Of a DNA stretch of 35,349 nt, positions 1 through 9,627 are shown one piece after another (positions within the stretch are counted from its first letter, which is position 1; every line of letters begins with the position of its first letter). A model generated the notes under the pieces. It searched no databases, was not told the origin of the DNA, and saw only the letters and a list, made by a program, of their open reading frames with translations. The position numbers were made by a program, and so were the translations under genes. This DNA is from an uncultured Algisphaera sp. Its GTDB lineage: Bacteria; Planctomycetota; Phycisphaerae; Phycisphaerales; Phycisphaeraceae. Location: assembly GCA_938015655.1 (NCBI GenBank), contig CALLPP010000060.1, positions 1 through 35,349 of the forward strand, given 5' to 3'.

Positions 1-253
1 AGAGTAGCTGTTTTTTGCAAGTCGGTTGCGCTCATTTTTGTCTATTAATTTTTATGGATTGTTTTAAAACATTAGGAAGACCACTTTTTAAGAATAGGTC
101 ACATTTTTTTTTGACGGCGCAATAATAGGGGGAAATATTAAGATGATTTGAGTTTTTGCAAAAAATAAAAAACAAACCACCATCCAAAAGCAAAGCTCTC
201 AAATAGTGGTTCGATAAATCAGGAAAATTTAAAATCATTAAATCAAAAACAAT

Positions 254-781
254 TTATGCTCGTTTAGCCAAAAGCATAGCATTATTGGTCATAGTGTCTT
301 CAAATATTGTCAAAATATCTGGCACATTATAGGTTTCAACAATTAATTGACAAGCTTGCTCCATTTTAGAGTAGAGTGATTCAAAAAGTTCAATATCCCA
401 AAAATAAGGGTCGGGCATATCTACATTTTGCGCCAAGCCATCTAGAAAATCAGCTAGTATCCATACCTTATCCGCTTGTGGCAGCGTGAGCGCTTTAGCT
501 CTTAGCCGATTTGCCAAATCATCATCCATCGTGATGACCATATCATATTGGTTAAAATCAGCTACTTGAAACTTTCGAGCAGTATGCCCCGAAAGGTCGA
601 TGCCATGTCTTTGAGCAACTTTTACTACTCTTGGGTCAGCGGTGCAGCCCACATATTTATTAGCTAAGCCAGCGGAGGCTATCTCCCAATTTAGACCTAG
701 TTTTTTTGTCTTCTGTTGAAGAATTCCAACGGCTAGGGGCGAACGGCAAATATTGCCTAAACAAACAAATAATACTTTCAT
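254..781 (-). CDS. low-molecular-weight protein tyrosine phosphatase
   Basis: Translation starts MKVLFVCLGNICRSPLA (CX5R-S/T P-loop motif V-C-L-G-N-I-C-R-S-P) and carries a late DPYFWD motif (Asp general acid); AT-rich codon usage. Confidence 0.88.
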   Translation of the reverse strand: MKVLFVCLGNICRSPLAVGILQQKTKKLGLNWEIASAGLANKYVGCTADPRVVKVAQRHGIDLSGHTARKFQVADFNQYDMVITMDDDLANRLRAKALTLPQADKVWILADFLDGLAQNVDMPDPYFWDIELFESLYSKMEQACQLIVETYNVPDILTIFEDTMTNNAMLLAKRA

Positions 782-922
782 AGTCATCCAAATAAATGTG
801 TGTTTAAATGATAGTCAGCAGTTACCTAACTTTGGGGAAATAGCTCAAAAGTGGGAATAATGCTACCTCCCTAAAGTAGTTACTGCTTTTGCATGCATAT
901 CAATTTTGCCACAAATTATACC

Positions 923-1090
923 TTATAAATATTGTCTTTCCTCTTCCATCCAGCCTAAATAAGGGCTTAGGTCGAAATCGGTGATTTCATCTTCGTCTTC
1001 AATAGCTGATGGATAATCTGCTAAAACTGTCCGTCTGGACTTTGCCCATTTCCATTTAGCCAATCGGAAATATGCTTTTATTCTAGTCAT
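923..1090 (-). CDS. small 55-aa hypothetical protein
   Basis: Own translation (below the length cutoff of the ORF track): MTRIKAYFRLAKWKWAKSRRTVLADYPSAIEDEDEITDFDLSPYLGWMEEERQYL*; intact ATG-to-stop ORF in an otherwise empty interval. Confidence 0.45.
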   Translation of the reverse strand: MTRIKAYFRLAKWKWAKSRRTVLADYPSAIEDEDEITDFDLSPYLGWMEEERQYL

Positions 1091-1424
1091 GTTCAAAAGT
1101 GTTTGTTTTTTTCTTCTTGTAAAAAATTAGAGAAGAAAAAAGGGGGATTTTGAAATATGGGTTTCACAAATAATAAGAAGACTATTTTTTTTAAAAATGG
1201 TCACCCTACCACCTTTTTATTTCAACTAAGAAAAATAATGATTGCAATTAGCACCTTAATTCTGAATTAAAAATGAATTTTTTGGTGACCAAATAAAAAT
1301 TAATCGTCTTTGTTTGGACTTCTTTTTTTGAGGGTAGATTTAGATAGGATTCCTTCAGTTTTAATTCAGTATTGGGATATAACATTGCGCCCATTTTAAA
1401 CAAAGATTAACGAATAAAACGACC

Positions 1425-2372
1425 ATGAAAAATAATTTTTCAGACTTAATTGACCAGACTTATTATTTCCCACAAGAAGGTTTTGATTTACGAAACGGCT
1501 ATTTGCATTTTCATGGCGTGTCTATCAAACATTTGATTGAAGAACATGGCACTCCATTCAAATTAATCTATTTACCAAAGATTGGCGACCAGATTAAACG
1601 GGCGAATAATTGGTTCAAAAAAGCCATGAAGAAAAATAGTTATAAAGGGAATTATCAATATTGCTACTGTACCAAATGTTGTCATTTTCAGCACGTAATA
1701 AGTGAGGCATTGTCACATGGCACTCATTTGGAAACCTCTTCTAGTTTTGATATTGATTTGATTCTAAAGTTATATGAAGAAGGGAAAGTCTCAAAAAGTA
1801 CGATTCTAGTGCATAATGGCTATAAAACAGAAGATTATTTACAGAAAATCATCCAATTAAATAAAATGGGGTTTAAAAACTCTATCGCTGTTTTAGACAA
1901 TATGCGAGAGTTGGACCGCCTCAATAAAATGACTCGCAAGTCTATCAAGATAGGTTTGCGGATGGCAACCGACTTACAGCCGCAATCAGATTATTATACG
2001 TCTCGTTTGGGGATTCGTCCTTCTGAATTATTAAAATTTTACAAAAAGGAAATTGCTCCAAAAAAGAAATTAAAACTAAAAATGCTCCACTTCTTTGTGG
2101 ATTCTGGTATTAAAGACACCCTTTATTATTGGGAAGAATTCCAAAAGGGACTCAATATGTTTGTGGAGTTGAAAAAGGCTTGTCCAGAACTTAAAGCATT
2201 AAACATTGGCGGCGGCTTTCCGATTAGAAATAATCTAGGCTTTGAGTATGACTACGCTTATATGGCAGACGAGATTGTTCGCAATATTAAAGAGATTTGT
2301 ACCAACGAAGGTATTGAAGAACCTGACCTTTTTACCGAGTTTGGTAAGTACACCGTTGGTGAAAGTGGAGCA
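1425..2372 (+). CDS. speA: biosynthetic arginine decarboxylase, 3'-truncated at contig join
   Basis: MKNNFSDLIDQTYYFPQEGFDLRNGYLHFHGVSIKHLIEEHGTP...; homology runs to DLFTEFGKYTVGESGA and then changes to an unrelated low-complexity tail (SKSSTWRAGASSSPF) as the DNA becomes GC-rich. Confidence 0.88.
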
Positions 2373-2578
2373 TCGAAAAGCTCAACGTGGCGGGCCGGGG
2401 CTTCTTCTTCGCCCTTCTTGCCCTTGCACTTGCCGCCTTCGCAGCCTTCGCCAAGCTGAACCAAGGCACCAACCGGACTCGCAGCTCCGGTCACCCACGC
2501 GGGCGAGGCTGTGGCCGACGAGAACGCGAGGGTGGCCGCACCGGCGGCTAGCACGGCAAAAAAAGGTTTAACGATCAT
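2373..2578 (-). CDS. small secreted Cys-containing peptide, C-terminus lost at the join
   Basis: MIVKPFFAVLAAGAATLAFSSATASPAWVTGAASPVGALVQLGEGCEGGKCKGKKGEEEAPARHVELFD; signal peptide followed by GEGCEGGKCKGKK; purine-rich RBS-like GGAGA upstream; reading runs into the foreign segment. Confidence 0.4.
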
Positions 2579-2737
2579 CACTGGTGTCTCCAAAAATAGG
2601 ATACGGGTCGGCCGGAAGCCGGAAGCCCGCAATACTAGGCGGCGGGTCGCCGCGGGGCAAAATATCGTTTTACGCGGTTAAAACGCGTCCGAGATACTAA
2701 TATTGCCGGACGATCGTTTTTTTGCCCCGAAGCCAAA

Positions 2738-4117
2738 TCAGCCCGGCAGCCGTGCCGCGTAGCCGTCTAAGGCCTGCAAAAACGTGACCGACGCGGCCCC
2801 CAATTGGGGGTCGCTAACCAGTTCACCGGCGTATTCGCGGCCCTCAGCGATCAACTTCGTGACCCACTCGGTCGCCTCGGCAGCCTCGATCTTGAGGGCT
2901 TCGTGTCCGCTATTGTAGGCCGCCGCATCGGCCCCGTTCAACGCCGGACTGGCGGCAATCCCCTCGCCCTGCGCCAGGAAAGCCGCGGTCGTGGTGATGC
3001 GCTGGGTCAGGGCGTTGATCAACTCGATCTCGGCAGTGAACCGACCAAACCGCACCGACTTCCGGCCGCCGTTGGCCGGTGTGAGGTCGCCCGCCTGACG
3101 GTATTCCTCCAGGGCCTGCTGAGTTTCGTTCACTGCAACCTCAAGCTGCGCCAACACCGTCGTATCGTACTGGGCGCTTAGCTCCGCCCAGGCTTGCTCC
3201 AGCCCGCCAAGTTCCACCGTGCGATTTTGCTCCCCGGCACTGTGCGCGTCGCGGCGGGCCGAAGCTTCCTCGCGGTGCTCTTCTTGCAACGCCGCCAAAC
3301 GCTCGGCCATGCGATCCCACAACCCCAGTTCACTTTGCAGTGGTGTCTGCTCCGAGGCGATCCGCTCCGCGGCGACCTGAGCCACTTGGGCCTCCAGTCG
3401 GTCGGCTTCACCCCGAATCTGCGCGGCATAGGCCGCCCGCAAAGCCTTTTCTTTTTCCGCCACATTGTCGGTGGCAAAACCGATTTCGTCGGCCTGCCGG
3501 GCCTGCTCCAACGCGGCCGCGGAACGCTCGTGGGCGGCCCGGGCTGCTTCTATCTGGGCTTCGCGCCGCGCGCCCAACTCAGCCAACCGTTGCATGACCG
3601 CCTTACGGCTGGTCGCGATGGTCGCGGCCCCTTGCTCCAGCGCCTGAGCAACCGAGCGGCCGTCGCCGGTATGAGCCAAGATCACATGGTTAATCGAATC
3701 GATCGTCGCCAACTGATGCGAGAGGTTCGCCCCGGACACACTCAATTTCGCAAATGCCGCATTGGCCGCACGGATTTGCTCCCGGGCCCCGGCAATCCGT
3801 ACGTCGGCAAGCAGACGCAGGGCCCCGGCTCGTGTAATTGGATCTTCCACACCGCCCACAAGATCCGTCAGCCGCGTGCGGGCTTCCGTGAGTTTCGCGG
3901 TCCGTTGGGCGTCCGGATCGACGCCTTCGCCTCCACTGAAGCTCTCCTGTGCTTCGGCCACTAAATCCGCAGCCTGCGCAAGCTTAGTGCGCGCGGCATA
4001 GGTCGCCGCCACGTCCTGATCACACCCTACGCCCCCGAGTCCGGCCAACCCCGTGACGACCGTCAACAGGGCCCCGGTAAGTCCAGACGAACGGGTTCCG
4101 AAAGGTTCGGTGGTCAA
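2738..4117 (-). CDS. predicted lipoprotein, coiled-coil rich, function unknown
   Basis: N-terminal hydrophobic segment with lipobox-like LAGLGGVGC, then long Ala/Glu/Arg-rich helical region. Confidence 0.65.
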   Translation of the reverse strand: MTTEPFGTRSSGLTGALLTVVTGLAGLGGVGCDQDVAATYAARTKLAQAADLVAEAQESFSGGEGVDPDAQRTAKLTEARTRLTDLVGGVEDPITRAGALRLLADVRIAGAREQIRAANAAFAKLSVSGANLSHQLATIDSINHVILAHTGDGRSVAQALEQGAATIATSRKAVMQRLAELGARREAQIEAARAAHERSAAALEQARQADEIGFATDNVAEKEKALRAAYAAQIRGEADRLEAQVAQVAAERIASEQTPLQSELGLWDRMAERLAALQEEHREEASARRDAHSAGEQNRTVELGGLEQAWAELSAQYDTTVLAQLEVAVNETQQALEEYRQAGDLTPANGGRKSVRFGRFTAEIELINALTQRITTTAAFLAQGEGIAASPALNGADAAAYNSGHEALKIEAAEATEWVTKLIAEGREYAGELVSDPQLGAASVTFLQALDGYAARLPG

Positions 4118-4318
4118 AACAATGGCCTTTCACAAGAGGGCGAGGCAAGCAAGGGGCGGGCGGACACGGAGACACGGCACCACGAATAAGAATACCGCAT
4201 CCCAACGGCTCGTAACAGCCGAAGCACGTTCGGCCCGCCAAGAAGGAGTTATGGGGCCTAGTTAAGGTTTCAACGCCCCGGACGGCAAGACCCATCCCCG
4301 TCCCGCCCGAACGTTAGG

Positions 4319-5527
4319 TCAACGTGCCGCCCCACGTTCCAACTCCCCCGCCGGCTCAGCGCGGATTTGCAACCTCGAATAATCCGGAGTGAACTTCACC
4401 AACCCGTCGATCCACTCCCGCAGCTGAACGCAGCGCGGGTCGTCCAGCGAGCGAAAACGCGGGCGCCACCCCGCCACCGGCGGCGCCGGATGAAGGGCCG
4501 CATCTCGGGGCAGCGCCCACTGCAGCAGCAGCGATGCTTCGGGGTTGTACCGATCAATCATGGGCCGGCCTTCATGCGTAAAACGGCACAGACGCACGAA
4601 GTTCGTGTAGGCCTCGGGCGTGGTGTTGGGGCGGTAGCGCACCAGGTCCAAGCCCGGAACCTTCCCGGCACCGAAGTGCCGAGCAAAATAACGGGCCACG
4701 TGCTGAGGATTGATCTGGCGGCGAAAAGCCGCCAAACCCTCCGGGTCGTGAAACACCAGAACCGCGCCGTACAGCGACCGCGCCTCCAAGTCGAACAAAA
4801 AAGCCAGCTGATCCCGGTCCGGAGCCGTTAGTAAAGCAGCCTGGTCCAACTCGCCCTGAGGAACCGCCGGGTGCCGGCGATGGGTCTTCATGGCTTCCCG
4901 TAAAACCGAATCTGGAACCCTCACCGCGCCGACCGGCGCGGTGCTCAGATCGATCTCGTACACCCGCACCAGATTGATCTGGGCTTCAGAGAGGTAAGCC
5001 GGACGGCGTACCGGGGAAGGCGGACGTGCAGCCCCCGGCGGCTGCGCGTCCGCCGGGCGGGACTGCTCCGCCGCTTCACGCACCAGCGCCCGCCGAGCCT
5101 CGATTGAAAAAAGCAACGCATCCAACGAAGCCCGGGCGGGCGACGCTTCGGACATCGCGGTCTGCAGCAGCACCACCTCCCAACGGGCTTCCTGCAACAA
5201 GTCCGCAGCAAACATCTCCCGGGCCACCGCCAGCCGGCCCGCATGGTCGTCGGGTTCGAGCGCCGCGCGGCGTTGGCGCAGCCCCGCGGCCACGTCGGGC
5301 ACCGGAGTCACCCCCGCCACCTCCGAGCGCTCAAACCGTGCCGGCAACCCGCCGATTTCCAACAACACGTGCGACGGCACGTCACGCACCAACTCCCCCG
5401 CGAACACCTGCCCGTTGGTGGTGCGTAGCTGCACTTTCACCGGGGGGGAACCGACCGCAGGAACCTGGGCGTCCACCGGGCCGACGAGCGCCATGACCAC
5501 AGCGCCCAGCCCGGCCCACCACCGCAT
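4319..5527 (-). CDS. exported hypothetical protein
   Basis: MRWWAGLGAVVMALVGPVDAQVPAVG signal peptide; intact ORF; start placed at the ATG after the G-tract. Confidence 0.6.
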   Translation of the reverse strand: MRWWAGLGAVVMALVGPVDAQVPAVGSPPVKVQLRTTNGQVFAGELVRDVPSHVLLEIGGLPARFERSEVAGVTPVPDVAAGLRQRRAALEPDDHAGRLAVAREMFAADLLQEARWEVVLLQTAMSEASPARASLDALLFSIEARRALVREAAEQSRPADAQPPGAARPPSPVRRPAYLSEAQINLVRVYEIDLSTAPVGAVRVPDSVLREAMKTHRRHPAVPQGELDQAALLTAPDRDQLAFLFDLEARSLYGAVLVFHDPEGLAAFRRQINPQHVARYFARHFGAGKVPGLDLVRYRPNTTPEAYTNFVRLCRFTHEGRPMIDRYNPEASLLLQWALPRDAALHPAPPVAGWRPRFRSLDDPRCVQLREWIDGLVKFTPDYSRLQIRAEPAGELERGAAR

Positions 5528-5649
5528 CCCCCCCCCACCCCCGCGCCGAGGGGGTTTACCAACGCGCAGGTCTGCGATGGCTTTATGCACCAAGCATCTC
5601 CAAGCGGTCACCAACAGCATCCAATAAAAGCGTCCGGCGCACGGCCAAA

Positions 5650-6081
5650 TTAGTCGTTCAGCATATCCACCGCCATCACGATGAGGCGCTCCAACCGCAC
5701 GGGTTTGAGCACGTACCCATCGACTCCCAGGTCTTCGGCGTACTGCTGATGCCGCTTGCCTTCGTTGGCCGTCACCATCACCACCTTCGGCGGGTTCTCA
5801 AGCTTCTTGATTTTCTCCAGCACCAAAAACCCCGAGCGTTTGGGCAGCATCATGTCCAACACCACCAGGTCAGGGGGATCCCCTTCGACAATGCTGACCG
5901 CAGAGTTGCCGTCTCCACAAACCTGGGTCAGGGCACCCTCGGCCTGTAGTGCGTGATCCACCGCCGCACGAATTTCTGGATCGTCATCAACCACCAAGAT
6001 CTTCTTGTCGCGCAGACGCAAATCCTGGTCGTCATCATCGCGGTGGGCCATCTGGGCCTGCAGTTCGGCTTCGTCGGTCAT
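5650..6081 (-). CDS. single-domain response regulator (REC)
   Basis: KKILVVDDDPEIRAAVDHALQ...DLVVLDMMLPKRSGFLVLEKI...VMVTANE...GYVLKPVRLERL: DD, phospho-Asp, T/S and K receiver residues. Confidence 0.88.
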   Translation of the reverse strand: MTDEAELQAQMAHRDDDDQDLRLRDKKILVVDDDPEIRAAVDHALQAEGALTQVCGDGNSAVSIVEGDPPDLVVLDMMLPKRSGFLVLEKIKKLENPPKVVMVTANEGKRHQQYAEDLGVDGYVLKPVRLERLIVMAVDMLND

Positions 6082-6337
6082 GGTCGTCTGGGGCTCGGTT
6101 GTGTATGGAAGGGAGGACATCCGGTCGGCGGTCCAACCCCATTCTAACCTACCACCCGCTCCACGGCATTCGGCACGACAAACCGCACCCCCACGTCTCC
6201 CCAGTCGAAAAACCCCGGCCGCGGGGCGTCGCGCCCCGCTCAAGGGCCGAGGCCCGTGTAGCGAAGCGGATACCATCTCAGTTCTTTCGCCTGCACTCGA
6301 CGGTCCGCCCCCCCGCACCACGTCGTATAACAACGTG

Positions 6338-7228
6338 ATGTCCTTAAAAACACCGCACGACGCCCCCTCCACCGTCCATGCCATGTCTAACGAACCCCAC
6401 CGCGTCAAAGACTACTACGACGACTTCGCCGGCCACCTTCTTCGCGACTACATCCGTGGGAACGCCCGGCTTACGGCCCAACACGACTTCTGCCGTGACG
6501 CCCTGTCCCCCCGCACCGGCAGTGTCCTGATTATGGGGTGTGGGAGCGGCGAAAGTTCGTATTACATCGCGCAAAAACTTGCGCCAAAAGCCGACATCTG
6601 GGCCGTGGACATCAGCCCCGAAAACATCCGGATGGCCCAAGCACTATTCCCGCACCCGCGAATCACCTACCGGGTCATGGACATCACCCAGACCTCCCCG
6701 GGTCAACAATTCGACGCCGTCTTGCTGCCGGACGTCTACGAACACATTCCGCGGGCACAGCGCAACATCCTGCACCAAGCGCTGCACCGGCTGCTGAACC
6801 CCCGCGGCCAGGTGCTCATCACAATCCCTAGCCAATCGCACCAAGAAAACCTAATGGCCGCGGGCAAAGGCCTACAAGTTGTCGACGAAGTCGTCTCGCT
6901 CCAAGATCTGCAGGTCTTGGCCGACGACATCCAGGGTCACCTGTCCTACTACAACATCGTGAACGTGTTCCGCTCCGGCGATTACGTACACGCGGTCGTT
7001 GCCGCCGGGCCCGAAGCCGAATACCGCCTGTGCGACACCGACCGCACCGCCCTCCGCCGCGCCAACCGCCCTCGGCGCGGCCCGCGGTACCGGGTCGCCC
7101 GCCTCCGGCGGCGGTGGCGGCGCTGGAGAAACACCCGCCACGTACGCAAGGCACTGGGAGCGCCCGCCGTGGCGTCGGCGGTCAAAAAACTAGACTCGAC
7201 ACAGCCGCCCAGCGCCGAGACCTCCTAA
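6338..7228 (+). CDS. class I SAM-dependent methyltransferase
   Basis: GSVLIMGCGSGESSYYIAQKLAPKADIWAVDISPENIRMAQ...FDAVLLPDVYEHIPRAQ (motif I and acidic motifs); alternative start at 6383. Confidence 0.85.
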   Translation: MSLKTPHDAPSTVHAMSNEPHRVKDYYDDFAGHLLRDYIRGNARLTAQHDFCRDALSPRTGSVLIMGCGSGESSYYIAQKLAPKADIWAVDISPENIRMAQALFPHPRITYRVMDITQTSPGQQFDAVLLPDVYEHIPRAQRNILHQALHRLLNPRGQVLITIPSQSHQENLMAAGKGLQVVDEVVSLQDLQVLADDIQGHLSYYNIVNVFRSGDYVHAVVAAGPEAEYRLCDTDRTALRRANRPRRGPRYRVARLRRRWRRWRNTRHVRKALGAPAVASAVKKLDSTQPPSAETS

Positions 7229-7273
7229 CACCACCTCGCACGCCCACGGATTCGCCTTGCCAGAACCCCCGTC

Positions 7274-8476
7274 ATGCGCGTCGTCTTCTCCTTATCACGG
7301 TTCCCGGTCCTCTCTCAGACCTTCGTGCTCAACCAAATCACCGGGCTGCTTGATCTCGGTGTCGATGTTCAGATTATTTCGCACCGGCGTCCGAGACCTG
7401 AGCCGGTCCATCGTGATGTCGCGGCCTACCGCCTGCTGGAGCGCACGCACTACGCCGCGCCACCAAGCCGCACCGGCCTGAACAAGCTGTTAAAAGGCCC
7501 ACTGGATCTGCTCTGGGACTTGAGAGCGCTGCATCCAAACCCCAAAAACCGAGACCGCAAACTACGACGGGCCTGCCGCACATGGAAACGCCTTGGCGAA
7601 TCTCTGAAGCCCGACGTGGTCCTATGCCACTTCGCCCCAACCGGCGAGCTGGAGCTCTTAGCGCGGAGTCAGGGCGCTCACGACGCTCCGGTGGTGACCG
7701 TCATGCACGGTTTCGACATCGCCAAAAAACTCTTCGAACGGCAACCGATTTATCCAAGTATCCGGGAACACGGCGACCTGGTTATGCCCATCAGCCGCCG
7801 CTGGTCCGACGCCCTGCTCGACGACGGCTACGCACCGAACAAGGTGGTATTGCACCACGTGGGAATCCGCCTCGACCCCACGCTCACCCCGCGTGAAGAA
7901 CACCCACCGGGAACCGGCCTACGCCTGCTCACCGTGGCCCGCTTCGTTGAAAAAAAAGGGATCGAATACGCCCTGCAAGCCCTCGCCCTTCTGAAAAAAA
8001 CGTCCCCAACCGGTTTTCACTACACCTTGGTGGGCGAGGGGCCGCAGCTCAGCTCTCTTCAGCGCCTGGCGAACGATCTTGACTTGTCGGAACACGTGAC
8101 TTTTTTGGGCCCACTGCCCCGCGAACAAGTCGATGTCCAGTACGCCACCCACGAACTTTTCCTTCTCCCCAGCGTGACCGCTGCGGACGGAGACCAGGAA
8201 GGCATCCCCACCGTTCTCATGGAAGCGATGGCCAAGGGCCTGGTCCCCGTGGCCACACGCCACAGCGGGATTCCCGAGCTCATCGACCACCAAGTGTCGG
8301 GCGTCTTGGTGCCCGAACGGGACGCACAAGAACTTTGCCACGCCCTGGTTGAACTCGACCGGCGTCGCGATCGCTGGGCAGAGCTCCGGCGCTCGGCCCG
8401 GAACAAAGTTGCCGACGAATTCAACATCGATCACCTCAATCAAGACCTCTTGAAATTCCTCACCGCGCTCTGCTAG
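7274..8476 (+). CDS. glycosyltransferase family 4
   Basis: SRFPVLSQTFVLNQITGL, LLTVARFVEKKGIEYALQAL, LLPSVTAADGDQEGIPTVLMEAMAKGLVPVATRHSGIPELI. Confidence 0.9.
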   Translation: MRVVFSLSRFPVLSQTFVLNQITGLLDLGVDVQIISHRRPRPEPVHRDVAAYRLLERTHYAAPPSRTGLNKLLKGPLDLLWDLRALHPNPKNRDRKLRRACRTWKRLGESLKPDVVLCHFAPTGELELLARSQGAHDAPVVTVMHGFDIAKKLFERQPIYPSIREHGDLVMPISRRWSDALLDDGYAPNKVVLHHVGIRLDPTLTPREEHPPGTGLRLLTVARFVEKKGIEYALQALALLKKTSPTGFHYTLVGEGPQLSSLQRLANDLDLSEHVTFLGPLPREQVDVQYATHELFLLPSVTAADGDQEGIPTVLMEAMAKGLVPVATRHSGIPELIDHQVSGVLVPERDAQELCHALVELDRRRDRWAELRRSARNKVADEFNIDHLNQDLLKFLTALC

Positions 8477-8590
8477 AGCACCCCATCAAATGCTCTGACC
8501 CGCTGCCGCCCGCGGGACGTGGTTCCCGCCAGGAGTTTGAAGCAGGCACACCGGTAGGGTCGCCGAAGCACACCGACGCCGCGGGAGCCG
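8474..8590. repeat. intergenic element copy A (diverged copy of the 15812-15973 element)
   Basis: 8477-8590 aligns without gaps to 15815-15928; hand count about 85/114 identical (57/72 in the first 72 nt). Confidence 0.75.
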
Positions 8591-8651
8591 CGGCCCCACG
8601 AAACGTTTATTTTATGCCCCCCGCTCACCGCCTTTCAGGTTTTGCACGCCG

Positions 8652-9566
8652 ATGGAAACTTCCGCCCAACTCCAGCCCTCGGTCTTGGTTGCGGTCTGCA
8701 CCCGACACCGCAACGACCTGCTAACGCGCTGCCTCAACAGCCTCGCCGCACTCTCCCCGGCTCCGGGCTGGAACGTCGCCCTGGCGGTGGTCGATAACTC
8801 CGCCGGCCAGACCGCCCGCCCGGTCGCGAAAGCCTTCGCCTCCCGGCCGGGCCTGAACCTTCATTACCTGCATGCACCACGCCAGGGGATTCCCCTGGCA
8901 CGCAACGCCGCGCTACGCTTCGGAATCGAGAACCGGTACGACCACCTGGCCTTCATCGACGACGACGAAACCGCCACGCCCGGATGGCTCATCGCCCTGC
9001 TCCACCACGCCAAACCGGGGGTGATTGTGCACGGCCAGGTCCTCCAGCAGCTCCCCCCCGGGACACCGCCGTGGGTCCAATCCGTGATCGGCCTGCAGAA
9101 AAAGAACAAAGAAGACGGGGCGTTACTGAGCTACTGCGCCACGGACAACATCCTGATCCCCCTCCACACGGTGTCCGAATACAACCTTGTGTTCGACGAA
9201 CGGCGCCCGCTGGCCGGCGGCACCGACGTCCTGTTCACCGCCGCCGCGCGGAAGCTCGGGATGAAAATTATCCAGTGCAACAACGCCACGGTCACCGAGA
9301 CCCTCACCCCCGACCGTGTGCAAATGCCCTGGCTCCGCCGTCGCAAATTCCGTGCGGGAATCGATATCGGCCGTCAAAAATCCCGTAAAGTCAAATCTGT
9401 GTGTTCCGCGGTCTTACAAATCCTGTTCCGCAGCGTGGTGTACCTGCTCGCCACCCTCACCTTCCAGACCGCCGCAAAACACAAAAGCCAGCTCAGAATC
9501 TGGCGCTCCGCCGGGGTCATCAGCGGCGCCCTGGGCGGCAGCGTCGATGCTTACGCGGACCGGTAG
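8652..9566 (+). CDS. glycosyltransferase family 2
   Basis: VLVAVCTRHRNDLLTRCLNSLAAL...GIPLARNAALRF...HLAFIDDDETATPGWL (DDD metal-binding region). Confidence 0.88.
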   Translation: METSAQLQPSVLVAVCTRHRNDLLTRCLNSLAALSPAPGWNVALAVVDNSAGQTARPVAKAFASRPGLNLHYLHAPRQGIPLARNAALRFGIENRYDHLAFIDDDETATPGWLIALLHHAKPGVIVHGQVLQQLPPGTPPWVQSVIGLQKKNKEDGALLSYCATDNILIPLHTVSEYNLVFDERRPLAGGTDVLFTAAARKLGMKIIQCNNATVTETLTPDRVQMPWLRRRKFRAGIDIGRQKSRKVKSVCSAVLQILFRSVVYLLATLTFQTAAKHKSQLRIWRSAGVISGALGGSVDAYADR

Positions 9567-9627
9567 CTCACCGCCGCGAGCCATCCGCCGAGCACCCACA
9601 GAACACCGTTTTCGCCTCGGCATCCGG

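Noticed and set aside
32-238. 68-aa minus-strand ORF in the AT-rich start
   Set aside because: No recognisable motif or clear RBS, and near a likely contig edge; cannot be supported as a gene.
2738-4001. Overlapping plus-strand ORFs (2804-3181, 3194-3964, 3340-3597 and others)
   Set aside because: Antisense to the coiled-coil lipoprotein gene, which has a coherent signal peptide and helical composition.
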